A DNA stretch of 64,000 bases from Ananas comosus (GCF_001540865.1 NC_033621.1:19469040-19533039); one strand, 5' to 3'; shown: positions 45,225-57,884, numbered from the stretch's first letter. Made by a program: numbers and translations. The notes: generated from the sequence alone by a model not told the origin.

Positions 45225-45769
45225 TTATATATATATATATATATATATATATGCTGTTTTTATATCCGTTCCTCTTCTTTTCTTTTTTTGTTGTTGACAC
45301 TTTTTTCGGTTTTTATTTTTTTTGTTTGATATCTTCTAGTTAAAGTTGAGAATTTTGCTAAATTTAGTACATCTAATAATTATTAACCACTAACTATTTC
45401 AAATTTATTAGCTAAAAATAATTAGATTTCATGAAATTAATTGTCATTGGGTTTTTGATAAAATTTTAAATTTTATTTACTAAAATCACACTGCTTTAAA
45501 ACTCAAAAAGTTAAGAAGATCGCTACTAGTTTCAAAAAATATCCTAATTCTTTTCCAATTAAATTTACCAATATATATTTAATTTACATCATTAATCAAA
45601 CATGTTATTAATTAATTAACTTGTCCCTAAAAATGATACCCAAAAAAAAAAAAGGTAGTTTATCTCTTACAATTGGATAAGAAAAAAAATCATCCACAGC
45701 AAATTATTCCCAAGAAACTATAATGCCAGCATCTCTCTTTATATTGTCTCATTCCTGCAGCTTAATTTG

Positions 45770-45822
45770 CATTCTTAATGAATGAAACGGATAAAGTGCT
45801 ACATCTTTCCAAAAAAAAAATA
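45770..45822 (+). mobile_element. 5'-truncated SINE tail
   Basis: TTCTTAATGAATGAAACGGATAAAGTGCTAC followed by an A-run matches the 3' end of the SINEs at 7512 and 43935. The tRNA-like head is missing. Confidence 0.6.
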
Positions 45823-45829
45823 ATCGCAT

Positions 45830-47002
45830 CTTAATAATTAATTCTAATTATTCTGATTATAGTTTGTATTTTGAGGTTAGTTCAACATCAAATAATTCTT
45901 TAAAAATTTTGAGTATAGCTAGGCACCCAACTGTTTGCAATTATTTTTGGCGCTCTCTTGACTTTTAAAATTTTCTTATTTAAGTTCTTTGGCCTTTTTA
46001 GTCTTCGAGGCCCATCTAATACTAGTAGGAAAAACAAAAGTTAGCACGAAACATATAGAAATATACTTCTTTATTTTTCAGCAATACTGTAGAAAATAAA
46101 TTGTAATTGACTTATGGAACATGTAGAAATTAAGTTATATCACATGTGACAACAAATATGATTTTTTTTTTATCGTATTTTTCAACTGCAGCAGATCGAT
46201 ACCATAATCTCCCACAATCCTAAACGAAGCCGTAGTTTAATATTGAACAATAATTTTCCAAAACTTGGTAATTCTAATTACTGTTTAGAGAAGGCGTTAG
46301 CCCTGCAACCTAAATGGAGTTGCAATCCAAGAGGATATAGGTGGTCAAATTTAACTTAGGTGGAGACTTTTGGAGGTCAAATCTTTGGTATATATACGTA
46401 CTCCGATTGAGACAATGATTTTGTGTGCAGATCGAGAAGTGTTCGTCAAACTCTAGCAACTAAATTTAGTACGCGCTACTACTAAGTTCAATAATTTATG
46501 CCATTTTTGGTATGAGTTTCGTAACATTTTGAGGTCATTTAAGCCTCGATCGTATATTATAGTCAAAATTTGACTTTTTATTTATATAAAATTTGATGTG
46601 AAAATCTTTGTATCGTTGTAGTAAAATTTGATGCACGTACGTACTCACTATTTTGTGTCCAAATATGATGTTAGTGAACCGACGTCTTTCCACGGAACGA
46701 AAAAAGGGATCCCGATCGAGTACCATTTTGATTCTCGCGCGGTATGATTCTGGATTCTGTTTCATGGCAATCGAATAGAATTTTGTGCTTTTATAAATAA
46801 ATTCTTTGAAGTCTTTTTAATTAAAATGTTAATAAATATTTAATTTGAGCTAGTTTCTCTTATCTCTTCGGTTCTCCAACAATATTCTATTTCCAAACGA
46901 TTGATTTCTATGGAACATCACGGATCAAGTTGTTATCTTAGCAAGTTGATATATAAAACTTGCCTTAATTATTGTCTATTTCGGTTTTGGCTACTTAACC
47001 TT
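45830..47002. other. Intergenic DNA, no feature seen
   Basis: Mostly AT-rich. A 76-codon minus-strand frame at 46535-46765 has no recognisable motif and no support. Confidence 0.5.
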
Positions 47003-47005
47003 TTA

Positions 47006-47704
47006 GGGCGCGTTTGGTTCGCATTATGAAAGATTACTAAAAGTAAAAAGATATTCGCGAATCTTATTTCTATTCATCCTATTACTAAGAATGTAGTATT
47101 TCGGTGTTTGGTTCGTACGGTCATATTATTTAGTCATGTTATTTAAAATTACGAAAAATATAAAATTAAATTAATTAATTAATTAATTAATTTAATTTTA
47201 AATAATACTATAAAAAATTTCAATATTTTTTTAGAAAAAAAAAAGAGAAAGAATATAGATTAAAAAGAGAGAGCATATTTGAAGAAATATGAAGAAAAAT
47301 AGAGTCGATGTTAGAGAGAATGAAAGGGTTGCGATTTTAAAAAAATAGGGGAAAAAATAGCTTAATTTAAAGAGAGAAAAAGAGTTGAAGTAAAGAGAGA
47401 AAAAGATAAGTTTAGAGAGAGATATGAGGTTAGAGTGTAAAGAAAAATAATACCAACTAGTCGGCGGGTAGGGAAGAAAAAAAAAAAAAAACAGACATAT
47501 TATAATTACTCCAATCCATTAATATAAGGATACCCACCCTCTCACAAAAGAATAAGATTAATACTTTGGGATGCATCTCATTCTCAAGTAAATCTAGTAT
47601 TACTAACTAGATTACTTAGTGCGTTTAGCCAAATAACGTCATATTTTTTTATTCCAATTGGATTATTAGGAATCTTTAAAAGATAACGCGAATCAAACGC
47701 ACCC
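47006..47704. mobile_element. PIF/Harbinger-type MITE
   Basis: 699 bp with ends GGGCGCGTTTGGTTCGCATT and, complemented, GGGTGCGTTTGATTCGCGTT. A TTA trinucleotide lies on both sides (47003-47005 and 47705-47707), the target preference of PIF/Harbinger elements. The interior is A-rich and non-coding. Confidence 0.8.
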
Positions 47705-47769
47705 TTAAGTCTTTTAATTTTGCTATCTATTTTTTAATTTATTTGATTAATTTGTGCGAATTAATAACT

Positions 47770-48457
47770 CTTTAATTTCAAAATTGGAAGGAAAGGAATG
47801 AGGTGATCTTTGAGGGGAAGAATTTCTCAATCACTATAGTCATTTCAAGGGCACACAGCTGGACGGCCTTATACTCCAACAAGAACATAATAAGAATCAG
47901 CATACAGAACCCAACTCTGATTCAAGAACTCGCGATCTCTTCCTTTTATGTGTGAGTAGATGGGAGTTGGAAAGGCGGTACTGAAGGTGGTGTAGGATGT
48001 ATGATTACTAATCAACATAGCACCATCGCATGCATATCTCACGTAATAAAGTGGTCCACGATGCCTGCTCGGCGGAAATTGGAGCAATTATCCGAGTGAC
48101 AAAGCTTCATTTGCAAATGTATCTTGAAAAACCTTTTCATATCTTCTCAAATTCAGCATCCATCATCAAAGCTTTGCACCTTGTGAGTTATCACTCAAAT
48201 TCGCTAACACCTGAAGCTCGGACAAGAATCAAGGAGCTATGGACTTTTACTGAGAGATATAATTACTTCAGCTTCGGATGGAATTGGAGATTTTCTAAAA
48301 ATGTTATAGTTGCGGATCGCTTAGCAACTTGGAGACTCGCACACAAAAAGCTTTCTTTTCGGTCTTCTATTGATAAATTTTCTCAGTCTATATCCACTGA
48401 TTAATTAAATAAAATTATCTCCGGACATGTTTTTCCTCAAAGAAAAAAAAAAAAAAC
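47770..48457 (+). pseudogene. RNase H-like fragment with poly(A), probably a LINE 3' end
   Basis: Broken plus-strand coding in shifted frames: WKERNEVIFEGKNFS, then VDGSWKGGTEGGVGCMI (first catalytic Asp of RVT_3-type RNase H), then from 48030 AEIGAIIRVTKLHLQMYLE (Glu) and IFSNSASIIKALH, where the usual Asp is Asn. It ends at TAA near 48404. Fifty bases later AAAGAAAAAAAAAAAAAA at 48440-48456 looks like a retroposed poly(A) tail. This fits the C-terminal RNase H domain of a plant L1-type LINE, truncated at its 5' end. A degraded host RNase H-like gene is less likely. Confidence 0.7.
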
Positions 48458-49239
48458 ATTATTTTTTATTGGTCTTATCATTCTTCTGATTTTAAAATTA
48501 CTAAAGTCAAAAAAGTGTCTTTTTAAATCCTACGAAATATCATTACAACCCTATGTGATCGAACGTCATATTTTACAATTAATCAACCCTCTTTGGGTTG
48601 TAGATCTAGCATTAATTCTCGCTAGCAAATAAAAGTACAATAATTAACAGCTAATAAGTGATGGAGCTGTATCTTCAATTCAACTAATTAATTAAGGCAT
48701 TGTTTGGCATCATTCCTATTACTCAAACAAAAAAAAAAAAAAAAAAATTGATATATACTAAATGGTCGAGAATTAGTAGGTGAACCATGTCACTTCCATC
48801 AACTAGAGAGAAAATATGGAAGAGACAGCGAAATAATTAATATTTAAATCTACACCATTAAAAAGCTGGACACAATAATCAACTTTAGGACCTTTTAGAA
48901 CGGAAAAGTCTGATACCATGTTATTCAAAAGATTAATTCAGTAAGAAATAATTCAAGATTAGTTTTATCGGTCCCTATTTTTCAAGCATAAATCAGATGA
49001 ATTAGATATCTCAACAAACAAACGGACTATTCCTCTTGTTATGGTGTTGATTAACTTGCAATGCATTTCAATCTAATAACACGTGACAACTTATTTTTGC
49101 TTTAAAAAAAATCAAATATGTAAAAGAAAAATACTTTCATATTTTTAATCTTAGTTCCTAAATAAATATCTCGTATGTAAAAAATACAAGCAATCCATCA
49201 CTCATCCTAAAACTTTTTTATATATATTGGCGATTTTAT
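48458..49239. other. Intergenic DNA, no feature seen
   Basis: AT-rich with an A-run near 48729. No gene was recognised. Confidence 0.5.
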
Positions 49240-52013
49240 TGTTCACCGCAAAGTTGAGACATTGTCGGGTGAGGATCAAAGAATGGTGCACTAATGTGTT
49301 CTACAGCATTAGAAAAGCTAAGACGATACTGATGGACGAAATACAGAGAATAGACAAAGCAGAAGAAGCGAATAATCTGGAGCCTGAGTATAGAAATAAG
49401 AGAGCGGCGCTAAAGGATGAGTTGACGAGGGTTTTGAGTGACGAGACCTCTCTATGGAAAACTCGGGCCAAACAACATTGGCTTCGTGAGGGGGACGGTA
49501 ACACTAAATTCTTTCACTCAGTCGCAAATGGCAGGCGTAGAGCTAACTGGATCGGCACGATGGAAGAAAATGGTATCAGCTACCAATCTGAAGAGGATAA
49601 GCGATACTACTTCTACCGTTCCTTTAAGTCAATCTTCACTCCCGACCCGTCAAATCCGACTTCCTTTGGGGACTGGACCAGGCTATTCATATCCGACCGA
49701 GTAGTAGATACCAATCTCTCGAGGTTGACCGAGCCGTTTAACTTACAAGAAATCAAGGAAGCAGTGTTCCAGTTGGGGGGTGACAAGGCACTAGGACCGG
49801 ATGGCTTTCCACTTAACTTCTACCAAACGTTCTGGGACACGGTCAAGGAGGATTTATTGAGCGTTTTTAAAGAACTGCACGAGGGGAGACATTCCTCCGC
49901 CGCTATCGATTATACCTTCATTCCTCTTATTCCTAAGAAGGAGGGGGCCACCCGGGCTAATGATTTTCGACCTATAAGTCTGTTGAACGGGATTCAAAAA
50001 ATAATATCTAAGGTCTTGGCCAACAGATTGGAGCAAGTCATGAAGGGCTTGATATCCCCGACCCCAATCTGCCTTCTTGAAAGGCAGGAACATTACCGAT
50101 GCATTTGCCTCTGTTTCCGAGCTTGTTAGTTAGGGGTTTAAAAAGGCGGTTGACGGCGTGGGAGTTAAGGTGGACTTTGAGAAGGCCTATGATAGGATTT
50201 TGTGGCCATTCCTTTTCCAAATATTACGATGGTGGGGATTCAATGATACATGGTGCGGTTGGATAGAAACATATGTGTGTGACGCAAAAGTGGCGATCCT
50301 TGTGAACGGCGAACCGACCAACTGGATTAAGATGAGGAGAGGTGTAAGACAGGGGGACCCACTCTCGCCATTCCTTTTTCTTTTGGTGGCGGAATGTTTG
50401 GCACGAATGACCAAAGAGGCAACCACTAACAATTTCATCAAAGGAATTGGTCAGTCTGGGGCTTGTAAGGTCACTCTTATCCAGTTTGCGGACGATACCT
50501 TTTTCTTCTGCACGGCTAGAAACAGGTTCATGAAAACCCTGAGGTTTCTATGGAGGCTTTTCGAATGGGCATCCGGTATGAAGATCAATAGGGAGAAGTC
50601 GGAGCTCTACTACCTGGGGCAGGAGGAAGGCAAAGGAACGAGGTTAGCTAATACTCTTGGGTGTAGAGTCGGCACCCTCCCGGCCTTATATTTGGGCTTA
50701 CCTCTCTCCCCTAAACCACCTTCCAAGGAAGTGTGGACGGAATCATTCAGAAGATTCAGCGTAAAATTGAGGGCTGGCAAGCTAAACTTCTTTCTAGGGG
50801 AGGGAGACTCATCCTGGTTAATGCAGTGTTAACCAGCATACCCCTATATTATTTATCTGTGTTCAAGGCACCCGCTTGGGTGATTAAGCAAATTGAAGCC
50901 ATTAGAAGAGATTTTTTCTGGTGCGGTAGTCGTAACAATGTTGGCATGGGATGTTTGGTGGCTTGGAAAAACGTCTGCAGGTCCAAGAAAGAAGGTGGGT
51001 TAGGGATCTTGGACGCGGAGATCATGAATCAGGCCCTTCTGACTAAGTGGTGGTGGAAATTCCACACTGAACCTGAACTACTGTGGAATAAGCTAACACG
51101 TGATTTGTACTATCGCAGAAGGATACCCCTCAGGGAAGGTACATCCTTTAGGCCATTCTCCAGCTGGTGGAAAGGTTGCCTTTCGGTATCTACCATCTTT
51201 AAATGGGGGACGGCATTCTCGCTTGGTAACGGGAGTAGCATCGATTTCTGGCAGGATCGGTGGTGTAGAGAGAAAACGTTGAACCGGACGTTCCCGGAAG
51301 CTTACCAAGGGTCGGTAGGGAAAAATCTTAGAGTAAGCGAATGCCTTACAGGGGGAAATTGGAACTGGTCCAAGATCCTGGGAATCGAGGTGGGACAAGC
51401 TCTTGGGAGGGTACCAGGCATCTCGGAATTAATGCAAACGATATCTAGCTTCTCCGTCGAGCAGGGATCAGATAGGTTACTTTGGAGATAGAACCCCGAT
51501 GGCAAATTCTCGGTCAAATCCACCTATTCGGCTTTGTTGGATGGCGGTACGAGAGATGAACAAGCCACATGTATTTGGAGTCTTACAATCCCGCTGAAAG
51601 TTAAAGTTTTCGTGTGGCTGCTTCTCAAGAAAAGAATCCTCACAAGAGATAGGCTTGTCAAGCGAGGGTGGATTCAGGATCCAACCTGTGTGCTTTGTGG
51701 GGTGAAGGTTGAATCAACGGATCATCTATTCACCAGGTGTGTATTTGGTAAGTTTGTATTGGTGACAGGGGTGGAAGACATCCAAGCTCTTGACCTGGGG
51801 GTCGATGTGAACCTAGTTTGGGACAGGTGGAGGGAGAAAAACGCACATCTGAACAAGCGCTCCGGTCTCATTGACCTAGTAGGGTGTTGGTGGATTATCT
51901 GGAAGACCAGGAACGATACGATCTTTCGGAATATCTGGCCTAACCCAGGGGTAGCGGTAAACAGTCTCAAGAAACTGCTGAAGGAGTGGGAACCGCTGCT
52001 CGGATCAATTTAG
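49240..52013 (+). pseudogene. L1-type LINE ORF2, 5'-truncated and frameshifted
   Basis: Begins inside the region before reverse transcriptase (RIKEWCTNVFYS, REGDGNTKFFHSVANGRR) with no endonuclease domain, as expected of 5' truncation. The reverse transcriptase motifs follow: KALGPDGFP, IPLIPKKEGA, DFRPISLLNG, then after a frameshift near 50060 VDFEKAYDR, RRGVRQGDPLSPFLFLL and the catalytic QFADDTFF at about 50484. Another frameshift near 50735 leads to GWQAKLLSRGGRLILVNAV. The zf-RVT region comes at the end (VFVWLLLKKRILTRDRL, CVLCGVKVESTDHLFTRC). In-frame stops lie near 50127 and at 51489. The intact enzyme would nick and copy its RNA into DNA. Breaks are few, so the insertion is fairly recent. 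Confidence 0.94.
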
Positions 52014-53290
52014 TACTTTTGTACCCTTTTTTTTTTTTTTAACCTTGCCTTGACCATTCCGCGGGGCCTAGTTGCCCCACACTTGTAGCTTAACTCTCCT
52101 ATGCATTTATAGAAAGATATATTAGAATTAGGTTACTATACTATCTATAATACCGGAGGTTCGGTATTATAGTCTCGTTTTCAATTTTAGAATACTTTAA
52201 ATCAACTATCCATACTATTAAATATGATTTAGGGTATATGAAGTTCTTAGAAATAAAATTTTTGTATTTTTCGACGTCGTTTACTTAGTAAGTAAATCGT
52301 GTCAAAATGAACGGTTGAAATTGAAATCTTTAAAATTTGAGAATAGAACTTTTAAATTCAAGATCAAGAATCCTGACCTTGATCTAGATGTTTAAATTAT
52401 GTTCTATCAATATTTGAATAAATTTAAATTTTTCTACACCGTTGAACTATAAACTCGTCATTGAAAATTAACAATTTTGAAATGATTTGAAGTTAATTAC
52501 ACAAATATATACAAAACATGCGATCAGAAAATCTGCCGAAAATTATGTCTTGTAATCAAGCTAGCATTACTTGTATTTTATTAAGAACAGATAAGAAATT
52601 GTTCAGTTAGTAACTTTACTTGCGGAGAGAAACTTATTAAACGTACAATTTGAAAACGTTAAGAGGTCTAATTGTTATACTTAAAAAAAATAATAATAAT
52701 AATAATAATAATTAAAGATCTCTGTTTGCAAATTAAAGTGATAAAGTTAAGGGGTTATTATGCTTTTTTTCCCTACATATATATTTTTTCACCACCAATT
52801 CTGTAGTGACATTATCATCGGCAGTGACGTATGACGCACCAACCAAAATCAAATCCAACTTAAATTGACTACATGCATCTTCCGTGGCTACATTGAAAAC
52901 TAATTTCTTTACTTTATATTGTTTTCTTCAGTGTATAATAATAAAAATAATGGAAACATGCCCACTCATCCACCATACTCACATATAGGGATGGGAGCTA
53001 TTTATGGTCGAAGCCCACAGAATTTGAGGAGTTAAAAATGGGTTGGATCATCTCTAGATTAGTGGAGGGTCCAAAAGATAATCCGACCCGCATTCGACCC
53101 GCATACGTACATTTGTTCTAGTCTAATTAAGACTGAATTCGAATTTTAGGATTTATAGTTCGAGGAAGAAGATACCAACCATCTAATCTAATCAGTGATC
53201 TGCTTCTTTGCCGACTGCTGTTGCAGTTGGTACTGGTTTAATTGGGTTCAATTGTAACTGCAAAAGTTAAACTAGATCTGTGATACAATT
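52014..53290. other. LINE 3' flank and intergenic DNA
   Basis: A T-run lies at 52027-52041. No clear LINE poly(A) end was seen. A (TAA)n microsatellite lies at about 52690-52713. The rest is AT-rich without a recognised gene. Confidence 0.5.
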
Positions 53291-53295
53291 CCAAC

Positions 53296-55448
53296 TGTGA
53301 GGCCCCAGATAGGCCTATATATAAGATATAATAGGGCTAAAACTTCTAATCCGGCTTAAACATTTTGGGTGGTGATTAGGCCCAAGAGGTTAAGAGAGTT
53401 AAGCGTGCTAGGACGGGAGTAGCCATAGGATGGATGACCCCTGGGAAGTTGGGGCGTCATAGTTGGTATCGGAGCCAATTACAAGCCGGAAGTGTGAGAT
53501 GAGTCTCAGCTGAGTAGAGGTCGGAATGACAAGACTAGCGAGATAAGTCTCACATCGCCTGATACTCATGAGTCTGAGCCTGACGAAAACGTCAAGTGTC
53601 ACGCCCCGGATTTCACGTTCCCCAGGCACGCCGACAGATNCGTGACCCGGCGCGCGCCCAACGAGAGCCCAACCGAGGACATGACCATGCGCTAGGGCAC
53701 ATGGCCATGTGGTCCCATCCACTCCCCCGTAAACTCATTTAAAAGTGGAGCAAACATAGTTGTCGAGAGAGAGAGAAATATCGAAGCACATCTCTCTCTC
53801 TCCCCCGAAGGACAACGAGAAGTGATAGAGAGAGAGAGAGAGAGCCGATTTCCATCCCTTCTTCGGCCAACCCCTAAAGCAGCGGCTGCAGCGCGGCGCT
53901 TGGCAAGCTCGCGTGAACGACGGCCTCGAAACGCTCCTCCGGCCCGCTCCCTCGCAGAAGTGACAAGAACTGCAGCGCGGCTCCAAGCTGCGACAGCTCC
54001 ACCCACTAAGCCGCAGAAAAGACCTAAAACCCGTTCATAATGATAAAAGATGAGCCAAACATCGACAAAACGACTTTAGGTGGCAGCTGACAAGCATAAA
54101 GTCGAGCAAGAGGCGCATCCTCACAGCCTAGTGCTGCTTTGAACCAAGTAACCTAAGATCTGACGCTCTCCAAAGGTGTCTCGGGAGTGAACGTTAAAAA
54201 CCACTTCCAATCGAGCCAGCTTAGGGCAAAGATGAGTCGACGACATTAAAAGACCTGACTTAACTCCTAAGAATTAACAAATCGAACCTTAATCGAGCTA
54301 ACGCTCTTAGCCTGCAAAAGTCAGTTGGGTCGTCCACCACAGCGTCGACTCCCCTCATAAGGCGACGGACCCTAATCGCACGCTCCACCCAATGTAGCCA
54401 AAACTGAGGATTCAAGATTAGCAGCTGTACATATTTACAACTAACAACGATATCGGAAAAGATCGAGCTTAAGCACCTAAATTAATAACAACCATTAAGA
54501 CTTAAACCTCGTACCGTATAAATTTAATTTATCAAAGATGTACAACCTGAACCTTTAACTTAATCCTCTTTTGAACGCTAAACCTGGACAGTGGTCAAAA
54601 TTGATGGACTAAATCGAGATCCTCGGCAGTCTTTTAACATGACAGCGTCAAAGAAGCTCTGCTCATGAGGTCCATCAAATCTTACATAAATGTGAGCACG
54701 ACCAAGCGGCTCACCTAAAAATGTCCCAGCAAGTCCAACAAGGCCTGACAACCCATGGCAGTCTCAACTGCCACCTGGGCATAGCGGAAAAACCGCAGTC
54801 TAACACGGCTCCCGTGCAATGGACAACCAACAATCTGGTCAAACTCAGCTAATGAACTGAAACCGATCAACCTCGGACAAACTCGAGCTGTCTCTATGCG
54901 ACGTATGAGCCAACCCATCGCGGGTGCTCACGGTGAGGCCTCAGTCCGAACGCGAAAACGCAACCACAGCGAGTACGGTCAACCTGAACGAGAGGTGCCT
55001 GGTCAATCTTACCTATCTCGGACTATCAGCGTTGCCCCGTCCCTGCCCACATAAGAGTGTACCGGTACACCTTAATGGCTGTACCGGTACAGCAAGCGGA
55101 AAAACTGCTATTTGCAGATTTTCTTCGCTGAAAGCTGCCCTCGCGTCGCACGGAGTCCGTTTTGCGTCTATTTGGCGCCAACGCGACTCAGACCTGTCCC
55201 GACACTCTACAGAGCTGTCGACAAGCCTCCAGAGCTGAACACCAGGGATCTCACATCAGGGATTAAAGTGGGAGAGATTGTAAAACCCCAAATAGTCCTA
55301 TATATATATAATATATAATAGAGTTAGAACTCTTAACTCGATTTAAGTATTTTGGACGGTGGCTAAGCCCAAAAAGTTTAAAGAGTTAAACGTGTTAGGA
55401 CGGGAGTAGTTTTAGAATGAATGACCCCTGAGAAGTTGGGGCGTCGCA
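53296..55448 (+). mobile_element. TRIM retrotransposon split by a solo gypsy LTR
   Basis: 5' LTR 53296-53459 (TGTGAGGCCCCAG...GGGGCGTCA) and 3' LTR 55279-55448 (TGTAAAACCCCAA...GCGTCGCA) share AGATATAATAGGG-, TTAAGCGTGCTAGGACGGGAG- and TGACCCCTGGGAAGTTGGGG-type text. The primer site TGGTATCGGAGCC is at 53464-53476 and the polypurine tract AAAGTGGGAGAGA at 55265-55277. CCAAC flanks both ends (53291-53295 and 55449-55453), an exact 5-bp duplication. Without the nested 1659-bp LTR the element is about 490 bp, typical of a TRIM: no genes, moved by another element's enzymes. Confidence 0.93.
53597..55255 (-). mobile_element. Solo Ty3/gypsy LTR nested in the TRIM
   Basis: 1659 bp. On the minus strand it starts TGTGAGATCCCTGG and ends CCGGGGCGTGACA. 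The flanks TCAAG (53592-53596) and TCAGG (55256-55260) fit a 5-bp duplication with one change. It carries the GTACCGGTACA words (55055-55095) seen in the solo LTR at 19087-21711, pointing to one gypsy group. An N lies at 53640. Open frames at 53408-55318 are not genes. Confidence 0.85.
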
Positions 55449-55453
55449 CCAAC

Positions 55454-56855
55454 TCAATCGACTTCAAATATAACGATCTAAACATTGTGTTTGAATTTCG
55501 CAATTGTAAAATAGTGGCAATCACGTGCAACCAATAAATCAAACCTTTCATATATAGCGGTGTGATAAATCCAACAACACGTTATATGATCACAACTTAG
55601 TTGTTGAAAATTTTAAGTTTGATTAAAGATTTGTTCAACTAGTTAAAATAATTTATTTGTACTTTAGACTTGCGATTGTGCTTTTATGCTCTCTTTTTTT
55701 TTCTTTTCTTTTTTTTTTTTCTCCAAATGCATACCATTATGTAAACAAAAGTGTACTCTTGTAATGGCATATTAAGGAAAAGAAAAGGAAAAAAAAGCAA
55801 ATACATTATATGCATTTGTGGACTTGGTCTTAAAGTTTCAATGTGAATGGGGAACAATTAGATGATCCCTACTAAAGTCACAAATTACTCTTCAATGGAA
55901 CATTATCAACAATTTATTAATGACTAAAATTGGACCTTTACCTAATTCAAAAAGGCACTATAAACACTCATGTTTGAAATTGTTGACATGTTCTATTATT
56001 GTTAATTTCTCCTTTGAAATTATTGTGTTGACACTAAAGAAAAAGAAAAAAAGAAAGAAAAAGAAAGGGTCAAAATCACAAGGACCTAAATGATAGCTGT
56101 AATTGGATATACTGCCAAAATTTTGAACAGATAAGCTAATTTAATTTTGAATTTTTTTAATAAAATTTTGATTATTTTTGCAACAAATTAAAGCTAATTA
56201 ATAGGCCAAAGTATCATTAGAAAAAACAAATCTTTTTATTATCTTAACACAAGAAAGTTACTACTACTACTAGCTACTTCATTGCTGCTTAATTTTGATT
56301 TGTGAGGATAAATAGTGAATTAATAACAAAATCATTTTTGTAAATGTATGCAATCATTAGGGGCTGAGTTACAAATAAATAAATAAATAAATAAATAAAC
56401 AAATAAACAAAGTCAAGAAAAGTAAGTAATGCCAGCTGAGGTTGAATGATTGGCAACAGTCAGCAGTCTTTTTTTTGTGAACATCTTTATATTCAGTCCT
56501 CATTTGACTGGGCTTTTATTTTATTTTTTTTTTTTAGTCCTAGTCAATTTTTTAAAACATTTTTTTAATTAAAAAAAAATCCAAACCTTCTGGTGCTATG
56601 TTTATTTTGGAAAATTCCAATTTAGTCTAATTGTTTACATTTCTGGCTAAATATATTTTTTTAAAAAAAATAAACAGGCAGAAAACGTACTATTTTTTTT
56701 CAAAAAATAAATTTTTAATTAAAAAAAATTTATAAGTCAAGTGAAAAAGTTCTAGCAGAGTATAAATTTTACATCTTATATCATTGGTGTACAGATAGCA
56801 TTGCACTTGTTTTTAACCGTTAGAATAATAATTTATAATATTTCTTTTAACAGTA
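55454..56855. other. Intergenic DNA with (AAAT)n
   Basis: No gene is seen. An AAAT tetranucleotide run lies at about 56372-56410, and T- and A-rich homopolymer stretches are common. Confidence 0.5.
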
Positions 56856-57230
56856 GGCTAAATTACGGAAAACTCTCTTACAAATGCCTATTATTTACTT
56901 TCCCTCTCTAACTTTCAAAAATTTATATTTTACCCACTCAATATTTTTAAATTGTTGCATTTGGTCCCTCTCCATTAGTGTTCTATCACTATTCCGTCTA
57001 TTTCTTATAAGTTATATCGAAAATATCTTTCAAAATAACAAAAATATATTAAAAAATATTTTTTTTATATAAAAGAAGTAAGAGCAATTTAGTCATTTTG
57101 CTCTCTCCATTAATACCGTATCCCTCTGAAAACATTTCTGAAATTTTAAGACGGCAGAATATAAATTTTTAAAAATTAAAAAAAAAGTAAAAAAATAAGT
57201 ATTTACAAAAATATTTTCTGTAATTTAACC
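56856..57230. mobile_element. MITE family C, copy 3 (Mutator-like)
   Basis: A 375-bp element from GGCTAAATTACGGAAAACTC to TGTAATTTAACC. The flanking 9-mers TTAACAGTA and TTAACAATA differ at one site. The interior matches copies 1 and 2 less well, so this is the most diverged copy. The 62-codon frame at 56884 lies within it and is not a gene. Confidence 0.82.
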
Positions 57231-57884
57231 TTAACAATACTATTCAAATAAAATTTTATTAAATAGTGTTATACAATACGGGCTTGTTTTACAGGCAAAA
57301 GAATAGACCGTAAATCAGCTATAGACTTGTTTGTCTCACTGAAAGTTGACAAAGATGAAGTGATTTTTAATCGTGAATATCATTTCAGTCGTTTGACGCA
57401 TCATAAATTAAGTTCGATCTTAACTCAATTTCTTTTGAAGCAAGATAATATATTTTGCTCCGACTGGTTGTTTAGTCCATTATGGGACCAATAAAAAAAA
57501 TTAATTGATGTAACTTTTTTCATTCTCTTATGAGCATATGCTAGTAGAGAATTTTGGGTAAAAATAAAACAAAGAATATAGAGAAATTTAGCTTTCATGT
57601 CAGTAACTTACTGCTAAATAAATAATATAACTAAAATAAAAATTAGTTTAAGAGTCATTAACTTTTTGTCAAAAAATATCGAAAAATGATTTTCATGTCG
57701 ACTTTAGTGTCTTTAATTGGCATGTTTGGATCTTCAAAAGTGGCTAAAGTAAAAAAAGTGACGTTTATAAAAATAATTTTTTTAGTTGGATTGTTTGGAT
57801 GACTGTAGAGAGAAAAATAGAAAATTATAGTTTTATAGTTTCTGTTATTTGATTATATTTATATAAGCGAAAATATAGAAAATA
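57231..57884. other. Intergenic DNA, no feature seen
   Basis: AT-rich; no coding region or bounded element was identified. Confidence 0.45.

Noticed and set aside
46535..46765. 76-codon minus-strand open frame
   Set aside because: No motif, no neighbours and AT-rich context; indistinguishable from chance.
48030..48404. Functional RNase H-like host gene
   Set aside because: The frame starts mid-domain, the first catalytic Asp is in another frame, one expected Asp is Asn, and a poly(A) tract follows.
53408..54040. Open frames of 72-104 codons on both strands
   Set aside because: They cross the TRIM/solo LTR junction or GA repeats, one spans an N, and none has a recognisable domain.
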